Made by a program: the position numbers and the translations under genes. From NCBI GenBank assembly GCA_002786025.1, contig NHNW01000097.1, positions 1-62,488 on the forward strand: DNA of 62,488 nucleotides. The letters run 5' to 3'. Positions within the stretch are counted from its first letter, which is position 1; each line of letters starts with the position of its first letter. Source of the DNA: Zasmidium citrigriseum (lineage: Eukaryota > Ascomycota > Dothideomycetes > Mycosphaerellales > Mycosphaerellaceae). Below, piece after piece: positions 53,303 through 62,488 of this stretch. Under the pieces are notes generated by a model. The model worked only from the letters and a program-made list of their open reading frames with translations, was not told where the DNA came from and searched no databases.

Positions 53303-53844
53303 ACTCGGCTCGCCTTCACCTCCACCCATTGTGCAGTCGTCTATCATAGGAAACCAAGAGCTGACAGCCGGAATCGCCGCCAGAAAACTTGGAATGTTGG
53401 TCGGCAGATCAAACAGAAAGGCCCGGTCAGAGGCTCCCTGTCTGCTCATGTTGTGGTCGTGCATGTAGTCCCAGAAGTCAAAGTCGTTGGTGTATTCCTC
53501 TTCCAGTGGCATGGCGATGATGCTTGTCGTGGCGATTGGAAGGCCAAATCCCGCCATATTCGTGTAGCACGCTTGGCTGGTTCTGATGTACGGCATAGAG
53601 AGGTATAGATAAGGAGTCGGTGAGGTGAAGACCAGATTCTGGAAAGGGAACGATGTCACAGTCCCCGAGAAAACATTTGTGGATGCGTAGAGTTGCGCAT
53701 TGCTGGGCTGCGTTGTATGCGTTAGCATTCTCGAGATATGTTGGAATGAGAGATCAAGTACCAGAAGAGTATTAGGCACGCCACTGAATCGCTCCTCGGA
53801 AGGAATCTGCGTTACGGTTGTGAACTGCGTCGAGGTGTAGTTTC
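53303..53844 (-). CDS. GPI-anchored cell-surface repeat protein, exon 3
   Basis: Begins in the middle of a codon (completing R of TTR-NYTSTQFTTV) and contains VPNTLLVLDLSFQHISRML, SQACYTNMAGFGLP, FDFWDYMHDHNMS and WFPMIDDCTMGGGEGEPS. Two or three cysteines and a mixed hydrophobic pattern indicate a folded extracellular domain that I do not recognise. It links the Ser/Thr-rich N-terminal part to the repeat region in exon 4. Confidence 0.75.
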
Positions 53845-53894
53845 CTAGACATGAAGTTAGCAGAGTTCTGCTATGCCATCATGCCTGTACTCAC
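53845..53894 (-). other. Intron 2 of the GPI-anchored protein gene (50 bp)
   Basis: Donor GTGAGT, acceptor GTCTAG, branch-like GCTAAC about 17 bases before the acceptor (minus strand); phase 1. Confidence 0.8.
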
Positions 53895-54518
53895 TAGTCG
53901 TGTAGTCTATCGTGGTGACACCAGTGCTTATAGTTGTCAGGCCAACACCAGACGACGACTGCCAGGTATTGGCATAGCTACCATATAAGCTCGATACGTG
54001 TCCGACTTTGATGGTGGTCGAGTTCAATGCGATGCGTGTGCCGTTTGACTCCAGCCAGGTCGTGATCTGTCTTTCCACGGTGACGCCTAGGCTCGAGCTG
54101 TACCAGTGGTTTATCCCGACCGCAAGTGGCCAGATGTAGCAGCATGTGCCTGAAGTTGCTGTCGTAGTATTTGTCGCATTGCCCGAAGTGCTAATGTTCG
54201 CAGGCGCTGTAATCATTGCTGTGCCTGCCGATATCCTCGGCGAGGCCTGAGCAGTGATGGTACCCAGCAAGTTTTTGGTAGGACTTGATGAGTTGGCGCT
54301 CTGCACTGGCCCATTGCTGACCGTCGAGGCTTGCGAACTTGTGTCATCCTCAGAATCTGAGGCGGCTTTCAGAACTGAGACCTCGACGATCGTTGAAGTT
54401 GTGATCGACGACGAAGAGCTTCTTGAGGTGCTCGAAGACTCGCCAGAACTTTGAGATAGTCGAGCAGTACTCAATGAAGACGTCGATTCGGTCGAGTTCG
54501 CAGTGCTATTTGAGTAAG
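53895..54518 (-). CDS. GPI-anchored cell-surface repeat protein, exon 2
   Basis: Starts AYSNSTANSTESTSSLSTARL after the signal-peptide exon, continues as a Ser/Thr-rich stretch (SSTSRSSSSSITTSTIVEV) with many O- and N-glycosylation sites, then a more ordered part with TSGTCCYIWPLAVGINHWYS and ITTWLESNGTRIALNSTT. The CC pair and the W-rich segment suggest the start of the folded ectodomain that exon 3 continues. Confidence 0.75.
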
Positions 54519-54567
54519 CTAGGCGAAGAAGTCAGCCATGGCCCTAGCAGTTGGAGGTACTCTTTAC
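54519..54567 (-). other. Intron 1 of the GPI-anchored protein gene (49 bp)
   Basis: Donor GTAAAG, acceptor GCCTAG on the minus strand; phase 1 (G + CT makes the Ala codon). A GCTGAC branch-like sequence is present. Confidence 0.75.
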
Positions 54568-54640
54568 CTTGACGAGGGAGGTTCAAGGGACTTCCCTCGT
54601 GGGCCAGTGCGAGCAGTGGCCAAAGGATCCTAAGCAACAT
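54568..54640 (-). CDS. GPI-anchored cell-surface repeat protein, exon 1 (signal peptide)
   Basis: ATG at 54,640 (minus strand), giving MLLRILWPLLALAHEGSPLN then LPRQ: a short basic N region, a Leu-rich core and a plausible cleavage site after ALA. It is only 73 nt long. Its in-frame junction to exon 2 and the matching GPI signal at the other end make a consistent secreted, membrane/wall-anchored protein. Confidence 0.72.
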
Positions 54641-55075
54641 CCTGGCTAAGGATCTGGCTGCCGACGCGCTGTATGCCGCAAGGAATCGTGTCGAGAATCA
54701 GGTCGACTATAATACGTTCATGCTCTCGAACTCGAAAAGACGACCGAGACCGCCAGCAGCTTGCGCAGCAGTCTGGTATGTCATAAAATGAAAGAGAGCG
54801 ATCACCTTTGAAGAGCAGGCGAAGTCAGCAAGTCACTCACATTCGGCTCGACAGGTGCACAAATCTTGCCGTTCAGGCCCCATGAGCCCAGATTCTCTCA
54901 GAATCAATAGAACTCCAGCTCCTCGTGCGTTGGACAGCCGATGCCTGTCGAGCTGCATTTCGATATTCCGCTCCGCAGTATGCATGCAAGGTGCATTTTA
55001 GCGAGCCTTGCACCGTCCATTTTGGGGGTGATTTTTTGCAACTCTTCTGCCAATACTACCCGACCGCTGCTCATC
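54641..55075. promoter_or_regulatory. Promoter region of the GPI-anchored protein gene
   Basis: Divergent space between the GPI-anchored gene (-) and the small ORF at 55,076 (+). Contains CCAAT-like ATTGA only weakly; no certain element. The inverted TGCAAGGTGCA / TTGCAC parts near 54,987-55,012 form a small dyad. Confidence 0.35.
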
Positions 55076-55318
55076 ATGTCTCAACGCTGGCGTGCAAGTC
55101 TTTCGAATATCGTGGTGGCCTCTCGCAATTATTCCCAAGCATCTTTCCTGCGGCCTTCATTCCGGAGTGCGCGTGAGGCTCTTCAGCTCCGTCTTGGTGG
55201 TGGGACGAATAGATTGCGGCCAAGACGCTACGCAGCACATGCTGCCAAATTTGTAACCCGACAGACCGGACGGCCGAAAGCGACGGGTTTTGATGAAAGG
55301 CAGCATCGCTTCCAGTAG
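55076..55318 (+). CDS. Possible small mitochondrial protein (uncertain)
   Basis: 80 residues from ATG 55,076 (catcATGTCT). The N-terminal ~50 residues are rich in Arg and Ser/Ala without acidic residues up to residue 31 (MSQRWRASLSNIVVASRNYS then SFLRPSFRSAR), as in mitochondrial targeting peptides, with RRYAAHAAKF as a plausible processing region. The remaining part is short and basic. The frame is open further upstream to 54,941. It could be a real small protein, a truncated gene or a chance ORF; I recognise no family. Confidence 0.35.
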   Translation: MSQRWRASLSNIVVASRNYSQASFLRPSFRSAREALQLRLGGGTNRLRPRRYAAHAAKFVTRQTGRPKATGFDERQHRFQ

Positions 55319-55404
55319 GGCTGACAGACCAACATGATAGAGAGCTGAAGTTGTGATGAATGACTGGCTAAAAGCCGATGCTGTTGGACATTAATCAGCA
55401 GGTT

Positions 55405-56286
55405 CTATAATTTTCCGTCTTTCTTCTCGCCTTTCAGAACATAGTAGCCTTCTTGCTTGCAAGTCGCGATCAGCTTGTCTTCTTTGCTGAATATGCGTGA
55501 CAGGATCTCTCCTCTTCGACTTCGCGCCCAGGGGCTTGTCGCTTCCACGTAGCACATCTCGTCAGCTCTGAACCCTTCATGGATGTGAAAGAGTATACTG
55601 TGATTCAAAGAAGTGAGTCGCTCGAAATGATGTGGTAACCGCGTGCGACTAGCGTCGTCGACGGCAGGTAGACCGAATGTATGACCGTGAACGGTGGGAG
55701 GACAATCCAGAACATGGTAATCGGAGACCAGTATGATCCCAAGGAGATGGAGTCGTCGGCTATCGCTGTTGATCGCAGGGGAGACCATGGTAGCGCAAGG
55801 ATGCACAAGTGCTTCTGGAGGAGGATTCGGTGGCGGAGGTTGCTCACGTCCGATATATGCCAGTGGAAAGCGTTGATACTTCATGTAGGGCCCCAACTCA
55901 GTCCTTCCAAAGTCCATATCGTCCAGTGTGATGGCGTCCAGATGATAGTCCGTCGCCCGAGACACCGAGTGCTCCATGCTAGGCCCGCCCATAGCAGAAG
56001 TTCGGACGAAGCTGCAAGTGACGTGGACCATGATCTTGCCGTTCTGCTTCAAAGACACAACTCGTGTTGCAAATCGTCCTCCATCGCTTAATCGCTGTAC
56101 GTGCAGGTCTATCCGTACATCGTTCTTCGGGCCAAGGAGGAAATGGGTTTGTAGCGAGGCAATGGAGAAATCGCTTGATACCGTCTCGTAAGCTGCACTC
56201 GTACACAGGGCCATGAGAAGACCACCTGGTATGACCCCACTCGCAGTATCCCATGTGAAAGGCGTTTGGACTACTCGAAAATTATC
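55405..56286 (-). CDS. Acyl-CoA thioesterase (hot-dog fold, TesB-like), exon 2
   Basis: Second exon (exon 1 at 56,350-56,400; total 310 residues). It begins DNFRVVQTPFTWDTASGVIP, then GGLLMALCTSAAYETVS, the first hot-dog helix, and SLQTHFLLGP. A second half-domain follows with LHLLGIILVSDYHVL and SLNHSILFHIHEGFRADEM, the SLDHS-x-x-FH pattern of type-II acyl-CoA thioesterases, where the Asp/Asn-His region is near the active site; here it is SLNHS, Asn in place of Asp. YVEATSPWARSRRGEIL matches the family's last strand region. Its role is hydrolysis of acyl-CoA, in peroxisome or cytosol; there is no clear C-terminal peroxisomal signal (ends KKDGKL). Taking only the ORF from its first ATG would lose the N-terminal 41 residues. 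Confidence 0.78.
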   Translation of the reverse strand, partial: DNFRVVQTPFTWDTASGVIPGGLLMALCTSAAYETVSSDFSIASLQTHFLLGPKNDVRIDLHVQRLSDGGRFATRVVSLKQNGKIMVHVTCSFVRTSAMGGPSMEHSVSRATDYHLDAITLDDMDFGRTELGPYMKYQRFPLAYIGREQPPPPNPPPEALVHPCATMVSPAINSDSRRLHLLGIILVSDYHVLDCPPTVHGHTFGLPAVDDASRTRLPHHFERLTSLNHSILFHIHEGFRADEMCYVEATSPWARSRRGEILSRIFSKEDKLIATCKQEGYYVLKGEKKDGKL

Positions 56287-56349
56287 CTGCTGCCGCGATT
56301 AGCTGTCATAGATTCGTAAGTCTCATTTTCTGTATCGGATGCTCTGTAC
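56287..56349 (-). other. Intron of the thioesterase gene (63 bp)
   Basis: Minus-strand donor GTACAG (weak but GT), branch-like GCTAAT about 15 bases before acceptor GCAG; phase 0. Confidence 0.65.
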
Positions 56350-56400
56350 ATCTCCCAAGGGCTCCAGCTTAAGCCCCGTTTCGATCGTGGCCGGTGCCAT
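56350..56400 (-). CDS. Acyl-CoA thioesterase, exon 1
   Basis: ATG at 56,400 (agccATGGCA) and 17 codons (MAPATIETGLKLEPLGD) before a GT donor. The joined sequence GD-DNFRVV gives the usual short N-terminal strand preceding the conserved TPFTWD segment. The exact splice donor is the weakest point. Confidence 0.6.
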
Positions 56401-56756
56401 GGCTTTCGTGAGGCCGCGGAGCAGTCTGTCAAATTTTCAGCGCCTTTGAGTTGAGTTGCTGGCCTGTGCAACGAGTGTATAATGCCCATTGCGATTGTGA
56501 GAGTGCTCGGGCGACCCCGCCGTGCCTGGCAGCTATGTGCAGCAAGACCGGCCTCGGCTATTTGCGTCTGGCAATGCTTCATGGCACTTTGTCTCCCACC
56601 GAACATCTGTTTGATCAGTTGTCCACTCGTCTCGGTCCTGGGGACTGGAGCAGAGGATTTGGCGGTGTTCACGAAGGGCATAGTCCTGCTTCTTGTTGTG
56701 CTGAGATCACGTGAGGGTGCCAAGAAGGACACATTAGAGTTTTCACAGTCTATGTA
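56401..56756. promoter_or_regulatory. Thioesterase promoter and right edge of the gene island
   Basis: About 355 bp of normal composition between the thioesterase start and the RIP block. The overlapping ORFs on both strands are not convincing. CA/TG become rare abruptly at about 56,757. Confidence 0.45.
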
Positions 56757-56949
56757 GATAGTCTCTTCTTTAATTAATTATTTAATTATTATATAAAGGC
56801 TATAATCCTACTACATAATAGGTTATAAGCCTAGCGCTTATAGATTAGTTTACAAATATACTAATTTAATCCCTCTACTCTTAATCTAAGAATCTACCTT
56901 ACTATCTCTACTTATACCTACTCTATACTATTATAGAGTCCTAAAGCGA

Positions 56950-57760
56950 AAAGGCTAGTAGTAGATATATCCTTAAGAAGGGTAGTTTATTTATAATATA
57001 GAGAAATATTCTTAAGGGTATCCTACTAGAGAAGAACTATATTAAAGTTATCTTTAAGGATATACTATACTTTCTATACGAACTATACCCGTAATTCCTA
57101 AGACTTACGGCTAATAGAGTCCCTAGAGAGACTTAAGAAGAGTTTAAGACAAGAGTTAAGGCCTAGTAAAGGAAAGATATCTTAGCTTATAGTTATATTA
57201 GCTTAAGACTTAATAATAATATTAGGCTAGACTTTAGTAGAATAAGGAAGATAGCGAAGGAACTATTTAATACTATTAAAGTAATATATATACTAGTAGT
57301 TATAGTAGATATCTATTAGACGATTAAGACCCTCTATAGGATAAGAATAGGTAATAATAATAATACCTTAGTATACTATAAGGCTTTCTAGAAGAACCTC
57401 TAGAAGTATAGGATAGCTATAGACTAGTATTATAAGGCTAATATAGTTATAAAGGCTAATATAGAACTACCTAGAATATATATTAACATCTTATTTATAG
57501 GAGGTATAAGATATATAGAGTAGATAAGATTATAGAGGTAAGCCTATAGGCCTAAGAATTATAACTTAGAAGAGTTAATATTAACCCTAAGAAATAAGAA
57601 GCCTCTATATATTCCTAGAGCACCTAATAGACCTATAGGGGCTACTAGAGGAAGCTCTAAATATAAAGAATATAGGAAGAAAGGATATCCTCTAGAAAAA
57701 TGTTAGATTAAGTATCCTAAGAAAGCCCCTCCTAGCTAGATACCTAAGCCTTAAGATTCT
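56950..57760 (+). pseudogene. copia gag remnant
   Basis: Frame-tolerant reading gives ILKGILLEKNYIKVIFKD, VPRET-EEFKTRVKA, SYISLRLNNNIRLDF, KVIYILVVIVDIY and a retained cysteine in EKC-IKYPKKAP (about 57,695-57,725), the place of a zinc knuckle. This is the usual gag layout of fungal copia elements. Confidence 0.6.
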
Positions 57761-57929
57761 AATAATAAGAAGAAGTCTAAGTTAATAAAGGGTAAGTTAA
57801 AGAGTAGAGGGAGATCTACCTATAAGAAAGGCGTAGCTACGTAAGGAGAAGAAGATATTAATTAAGGGGAACTACTTAAGGAATACTAATATAGTAAGGG
57901 AAGCTTAAGCTAAGCTAGAGCCGCTATTA

Positions 57930-59500
57930 CTAATACTAGATAAAAGGGCCTTACCTTTAATAGTATTATCTTTAACTCTAGAACCTCTTATTACTTCTTT
58001 AATAAGAAGTTATAGTTTAAATCTATAGAGCGCTTAGGTAAGCTAATTAACTTCTTATAAGCTATAGGAACTTTAAGCTATATATATAAGGGTATAGTTA
58101 GGCTTTACTTAAAGACTAAGATAGGCTATAAGACTAAGATAAAGCTTATAAATACGCTCTACTTACCCTACTTATATTATAACTTAATCTTAAAGGGCAA
58201 ACTTAAGCGTAAAGGCAATATTACTTAAAATAAGTATACTAGAGATCTTATAAAGGATAGTAAAGTTATTAGGAACATAATACTAATTATAGATATTAAT
58301 ATACTATAGGGAGTTTAATTTCCTACTCCTAAAGGCTAGACTCTAATATCTACTACTAAGATTATTATACTAGCTATAAGGGACCCTAAATAGGTTACTA
58401 TATTATAGTATAAAAGGCTTAGCTATATTAAGGTAAAGATCCTTAACCTTACTAAGAATTTTACCTAGGGAATAGAGAATATTCATACTTCCCTCCTAGA
58501 CTATTATAAGACTTGCAAACTAGTAAGATCTTAAAGAAAAGTCTTAAGATAGCCTAGGCTAAAGCCTAAAATAGCTCTTAATAAGATCTATATAGACTTA
58601 GTTAGCCTAATTACGCCCCTAACTCTCTAAGGATACTAATAGCTATACATTTTAATAGATATAAAGACTAGAATACGCTTTGCCTTTACTATAAAGATAA
58701 AGAAGGATATTATAGTAAAGATTTAGCACTTTATAAATAGATTAATTACTTAGTACCGTAGGCACCTAAAGATCTTCTTCTCCGATAGTAGAGGGGAGTT
58801 TATTAATATAGAGCTAGCTTAAATAGCTACTTAACTTAGGTTTAGGTAGGATATATCTACCCTATATATACCTAAGTAAAATAGAATTATAGAATTATCT
58901 AATAAGTCTATTTTATTTAGAGTAAGATCTATACTAGTTAGTATAAGCCTCCTAAGATAGCTCTAGGATTATATAGTCTAGTACGTAATCCTCCTAGCTA
59001 ATATCTTAGGAAATATACGGATTAAGGATATACTAATAAAGCTATTCCTTAATAACTTAAAGGCTAGAGATTCTAGCCTTAAAGACTTAACGATACTTAA
59101 GATCTTTAGTTATAAGGCCTTTATTTACATTCTAGTATAAAGGAGACTTAAGTTAGCTAAATTTAATACTAGGGCTATTATTACCTAGTTTATAGGCTTC
59201 TAAGAGAACTCTATAATAAACTATATTTACTAGAGAGCTAACTAGGACTATAAGAAGAAAATCTAGGTTAATAAGTTCTTTATATCCCCTTATATAACTT
59301 TTAATAAGTATAAAACATATAGCTATTATATTATACGCTATTAGAATATACCTAAGCCTCTTATAGCTTAGGGGGAGATCTTTAATAAGAGCTTATAAGA
59401 GCTATAAGAACCTTAAGATTCCTAATAGTATCCTCTACTTAGGCCTATTATTTAAGAGACATTTTAGGACTAAAGGGAGTTAGTACTTTCTTATAATATA
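57930..59500 (+). pseudogene. copia protease/integrase remnant
   Basis: FNSIIFNSRTSYYFF (about 57,957) suits the D-S-G-x-x-x-H-x-F protease-like start after RIP. Then LSYIKVKILNLTKNFT (pre-integrase region, about 58,418), a segment with DYYKTCK (zinc-binding CxxC reduced), YILIDIKTRIRF (about 58,635) and FFSDSRGEFIN (about 58,783), the integrase core around its catalytic acids. Stops are of Gln/Trp type. Confidence 0.65.
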
Positions 59501-60049
59501 TTACGAGCACCTTAATAAGCTCTAATTATAGAGTAACCTCTAATTATAGAGTAAATCCCTAGGACTATAGAACTACTATATAATATAACGTTATAGTAAA
59601 GTTTATAGCCTAAACTTAATTTTAACCTTACCTCCTCTTAAGCCTAGCCTTCTAGAGTATAAAATAGAGAGTTTAAGTAGTTAATAAGATAAACTAAGAC
59701 CTATATAGCTTAAAACTATTAACCTAAGACTTAAGAAGCTTAGAATTAACCCCTAGAAGATTAAGATATCTAGGAAGAAACTATAGAGTAGTTTAATATA
59801 CCTTAGACTCCCTTTAAGCCTACTTAAGTAACTAGGAAAAGGAAGAGAATACCTAAACCTAAAATTAAGAGGAAAAGTATAAGGTCTAGGAGGTAAGTTA
59901 CTATCTATAACTATAAGGACATAGACTTAAATAGCCTAGTATATATAGGAGGAGCCTTAAAGAGGCACTCTAATCCTAAAACTATCTAAGAGGCTCTTAC
60001 TCCTAGTAATCCTTAAAGTAAGTAGTAGAGGAAAGCTATAGTTAAAGAG

Positions 60050-61485
60050 ATTAAGTCTTTATAAGACATAGATATATTAGATTAGGTTTATAAGACTTAA
60101 TTGCCTAAAGGAAGAATCCTAATAAAGTATAAGTAGGTATTTAAGACTAAATAGCTCCCTAATAATATTATTAAGAAGTTTAAGGCGAGATAGACTAGTA
60201 AAGGGTTTACTTAAAGGCCTAAAATTAATTTTAGGGAAATATATACCCTAACCCTAAGAGCTACTATAAGTAGAGTATTACTAGCTCTATCTATATAAGA
60301 GATACTATATAGGGCCTAACTTAATATAGAGACTATATTCCTAATACTAAATCTAGATAGAAATCTCTACATTTATCCTCTAATAGAACTTAAGGAGTTT
60401 AATAGGCTAGGAATAGTTATACGCCTTAAGAAAAGTCTATATAGACTTAAGTAAGCTACTATACTATAGTATTAAGAGGTTGTTTAACTTTTACTTAATC
60501 TTAGCTTTAAAAGACTATAGTTAGACCCTTATATATTTGTCCTTATAGATATAGTTATTATAGTATATATTAATAACTTCTAGATCCTTAGTAAGTTAAG
60601 GGAGAAGATTAACTAGCTCCTAAGGAAGATATAGAAGCGCTAGAAGGTTAAGGAAGTAGAAACTAACCTCTTTCTAGGTATATAACTACTCTAAGATAGT
60701 AAGAATAAGTTAAAGCTCTTATAGAGCTATTATACTCTCTAAAAGCTTAAGGGCTATAATCTTAATATAGTACGCTCTATTAAGTACTCTATAGATAAGA
60801 TATATAAGCCCTTTAAGGGAAATTATACTTTATAGGACTATGCCTTATTTAATAAGATTATTAGAGAATTATAGTACCTCTTAAACTATATAAGGCCTAA
60901 GATCTCCTATATAGTTAATTACTTAGCTAGATTCCTTTAGAATCCTTCTCCTAAGTATATTACTACTACTAAATATATCTAGAGATATATTTCTAGTACT
61001 AAGGATAAGGGAATTATCTATAAGAAGACTAAAGGCCTTAATATTAAGGTATTCTTAGATATAGACTTCGCTAGAGATCCCTATACTTTAAGATCTACTA
61101 CTAGATTACTTATTAAGATATATAGTACTCTAGTAATCTAGAGATTAAAGATATAAAAGTAAGTTATGCTTTCTAGTACTAAAGCTAAGTATCTTACTCT
61201 TATAGAAATATATAGGGAGCTCTATTAGCTTTATAATTTACTTATTAAACTTAGGCTACTTATTAAGTCTATCCCTAAGTAATTTAAGATCTTTATAGAT
61301 AATAAGTTAGCTATCTCTCTTATTAAGAATTATATAGACTTAAGAAGATCTAGGTATATATCTTTAAGGAACTATTACTATAGGGAGTAGTATAACTTAG
61401 GATTTATTACTATTAAGTACATTAAGACTATAAAGTAAGAGGCTAATACTCTTATAAAGGCTAGAAAGATAAACTAGCTTCTATA
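60050..61485 (+). pseudogene. copia reverse transcriptase / RNase H remnant
   Basis: Reads ARQTSKGFT-RPKINF (after K-A-R-x-V-A-K-G-type block), RLKKSLYRLKQA with Q lost, DPYIFVLIDIVIIVYINNF (about 60,530-60,590), KLREKIN-LLRKI, LLNYIRPKISYIVNYLARF, KGLNIKVFLDIDFARDP, VMLSSTKAKYLTLIEIYREL and a final IDNKLAISLIKN RNase H block. The RT active-site box YxDD appears as YINN, two Asp-to-Asn changes of the C-to-T (minus strand) type, so this copy is catalytically dead. Confidence 0.75.
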
Positions 61486-61690
61486 ATTATGTCCTATATA
61501 CTTATATATATTATACTTATTTAAATCTCTTTTATAACTAGAAACTAGAGACTTAAGACTATTTTTAGTAGTAATATATAAGCCTTTTTATTCTATAGTA
61601 TTAAAATTAAATCTAAAAGCTAAAACAACTTTTTAGTATACTAATACTAGGTATCTAGAAAGCATAAAACATTAAAATATAAGAGAAGCT

Positions 61691-62488
61691 CCTTCCTAAG
61701 CTTAACTTTTCCTTCTAAGAGAAATTAAGAGGCTAGAAAATTATTTATATACTATAGAATTAAGCCTAAGTACTACTAATTTAGTTATTTCTTAGTAGCT
61801 AATACCTATCTAGGTAGTATCCCTAGCTTCCCTTCTTAAAAGTATCCTTAAAATTATCTACTATACGACGAATAGTAGTAGCTATACTCTTAATAGCCTC
61901 CTATCGCGAAGAAGCCTATAAGTAATTAAAGTTAATTATAGCTTAACTACGGCGACTTCTAGAACCTAGGATAAGGAAATTACGAGCCTAATTAACTCTC
62001 TAGCGGTCCCCTAAGGCTAGTAACTAGTTTCTAGAAGCCTTATCCTCCGAAATCTAGCTTACTAGAGATAGTAGAGCGCTATTTATACTATAGTTTAAGT
62101 CGCTCCTATTCCTACTAGCTTAGGATAAAGAACCTCCTTAACCTCCTAAGCGAGTACCTAGCGTATAGGTACTAAAGGAGTAAGTCTTATAGTAATTACT
62201 AAAGGTATACTTAATATATACTCCGTAGAAAGTACTTAGGAAAGTAATACAAGCGCTAAATCTAGGGTTTCTACGCTCTTAATACTCCCTATAGCGGTTA
62301 TCTTAATTACTAGGCGTATTATAATAGCTATTAATTATAGTATTACCTTAAAAAGTAGCTAGGATAGTTAGAATATAGTATACGCTACTTCTAAAGTTAA
62401 TCTTACTACTAGTAACTATTAAAGGAGTACGTACTATATTATCTAAGCTTAATAAGCCTATCTACTAGCGATTTAGGCTATTCTTTAG
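61691..62488. repeat. Second RIP-mutated repeat at the right edge
   Basis: After about 61,850 CG dinucleotides become common again and the wording resembles the left block (CTAGCGGTCCCC, CGCGAAGAAGCC), unlike the copia element. So a different repeat, cut by the window edge. A plus frame with ILLIASYREEAYK and LLKLILLLVTIKGVRTILSKL is protein-like, but I cannot name it. Confidence 0.5.

Larger units (their letters stand above)
56757..61690 (+). mobile_element. Ty1/copia-type LTR retrotransposon, RIP-inactivated
   Basis: A plus-strand element with gag, integrase, reverse transcriptase and RNase H in copia order (integrase before RT). Very AT-rich: CA/TG are nearly gone, and CG is also rarer than in the left block, so it has a different RIP or base-composition history. 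Flanking LTRs could not be matched by eye; if present they would lie near 56,757-56,950 and 61,480-61,690. No intact ORF remains. Confidence 0.8.

Noticed and set aside
50205..56400. Secondary-metabolite cluster (NmrA-like reductase plus thioesterase)
   Set aside because: No backbone synthase, P450, transporter or regulator is present; the genes between are unrelated.
56757..61690. LTR boundaries of the copia element
   Set aside because: I could not match two long terminal repeats by eye in this AT-rich, RIP-mutated DNA, so no LTR is annotated.
1..62488. tRNA, rRNA and telomere repeats
   Set aside because: No cloverleaf-like gene, rRNA segment or TTAGGG array was found by reading; a covariance-model search was not possible.

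Overview
The window looks like chromosomal DNA of a filamentous ascomycete (Pezizomycotina). Intact genes have short GT-AG introns (49, 50, 50, 51 and 63 bp), the protein set is fungal (KCH-type potassium channel, Skt5/Chs4-like chitin synthase activator, GPI-anchored repeat protein), and the repeats carry the mark of repeat-induced point mutation (RIP): CpA and TpG are nearly absent, TpA is in excess, and Gln/Trp codons have become TAG/TAA. I would guess Dothideomycetes, but the sequence alone does not prove the class.

Layout: (1) 1-32,340 is a RIP-saturated repeat block with no intact gene. (2) 32,341-56,756 is a normal gene island. (3) 56,757-62,488 is a second RIP-mutated repeat block, mostly one Ty1/copia retrotransposon.

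The left block can still be read by treating TAG/TAA as former Gln/Trp codons. It holds the end of a RecQ-type helicase gene (1-2,303, +), then a DUF6589-type gene (+). The DUF6589 gene is split by a 21,448-bp insertion at 3,991-25,438. The insertion has 29-bp terminal inverted repeats (24/29 match), subterminal GCGAGTA arrays and a TA target-site duplication; removing it with one TA rejoins the DUF6589 reading frame. Inside are a Plavaka/KDZ-like transposase remnant (-), two paralogous SNF2-type ATPase remnants (-), a DUF6532-like remnant (+) and three unrecognised remnants. CG-rich clusters built on TCGCGGA/TCCGCGA lie at nearly every gene boundary. This giant, cargo-bearing DNA transposon is the main discovery. 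Beyond it lie two diverged copies of an unknown minus-strand gene (26,880-31,640).

The gene island carries a KCH family channel; a tandem array of four related orphan genes (35,871-40,716); an F-box-like protein; a secreted glycoprotein of unknown function; an Skt5/Chs4-like Sel1-repeat protein whose CAAX box lies in a second exon; an NmrA-like oxidoreductase; a four-exon GPI-anchored repeat protein; a possible small mitochondrial protein; and a two-exon acyl-CoA thioesterase. These look like independent housekeeping, cell-surface and orphan genes, not one pathway or a secondary-metabolite cluster.
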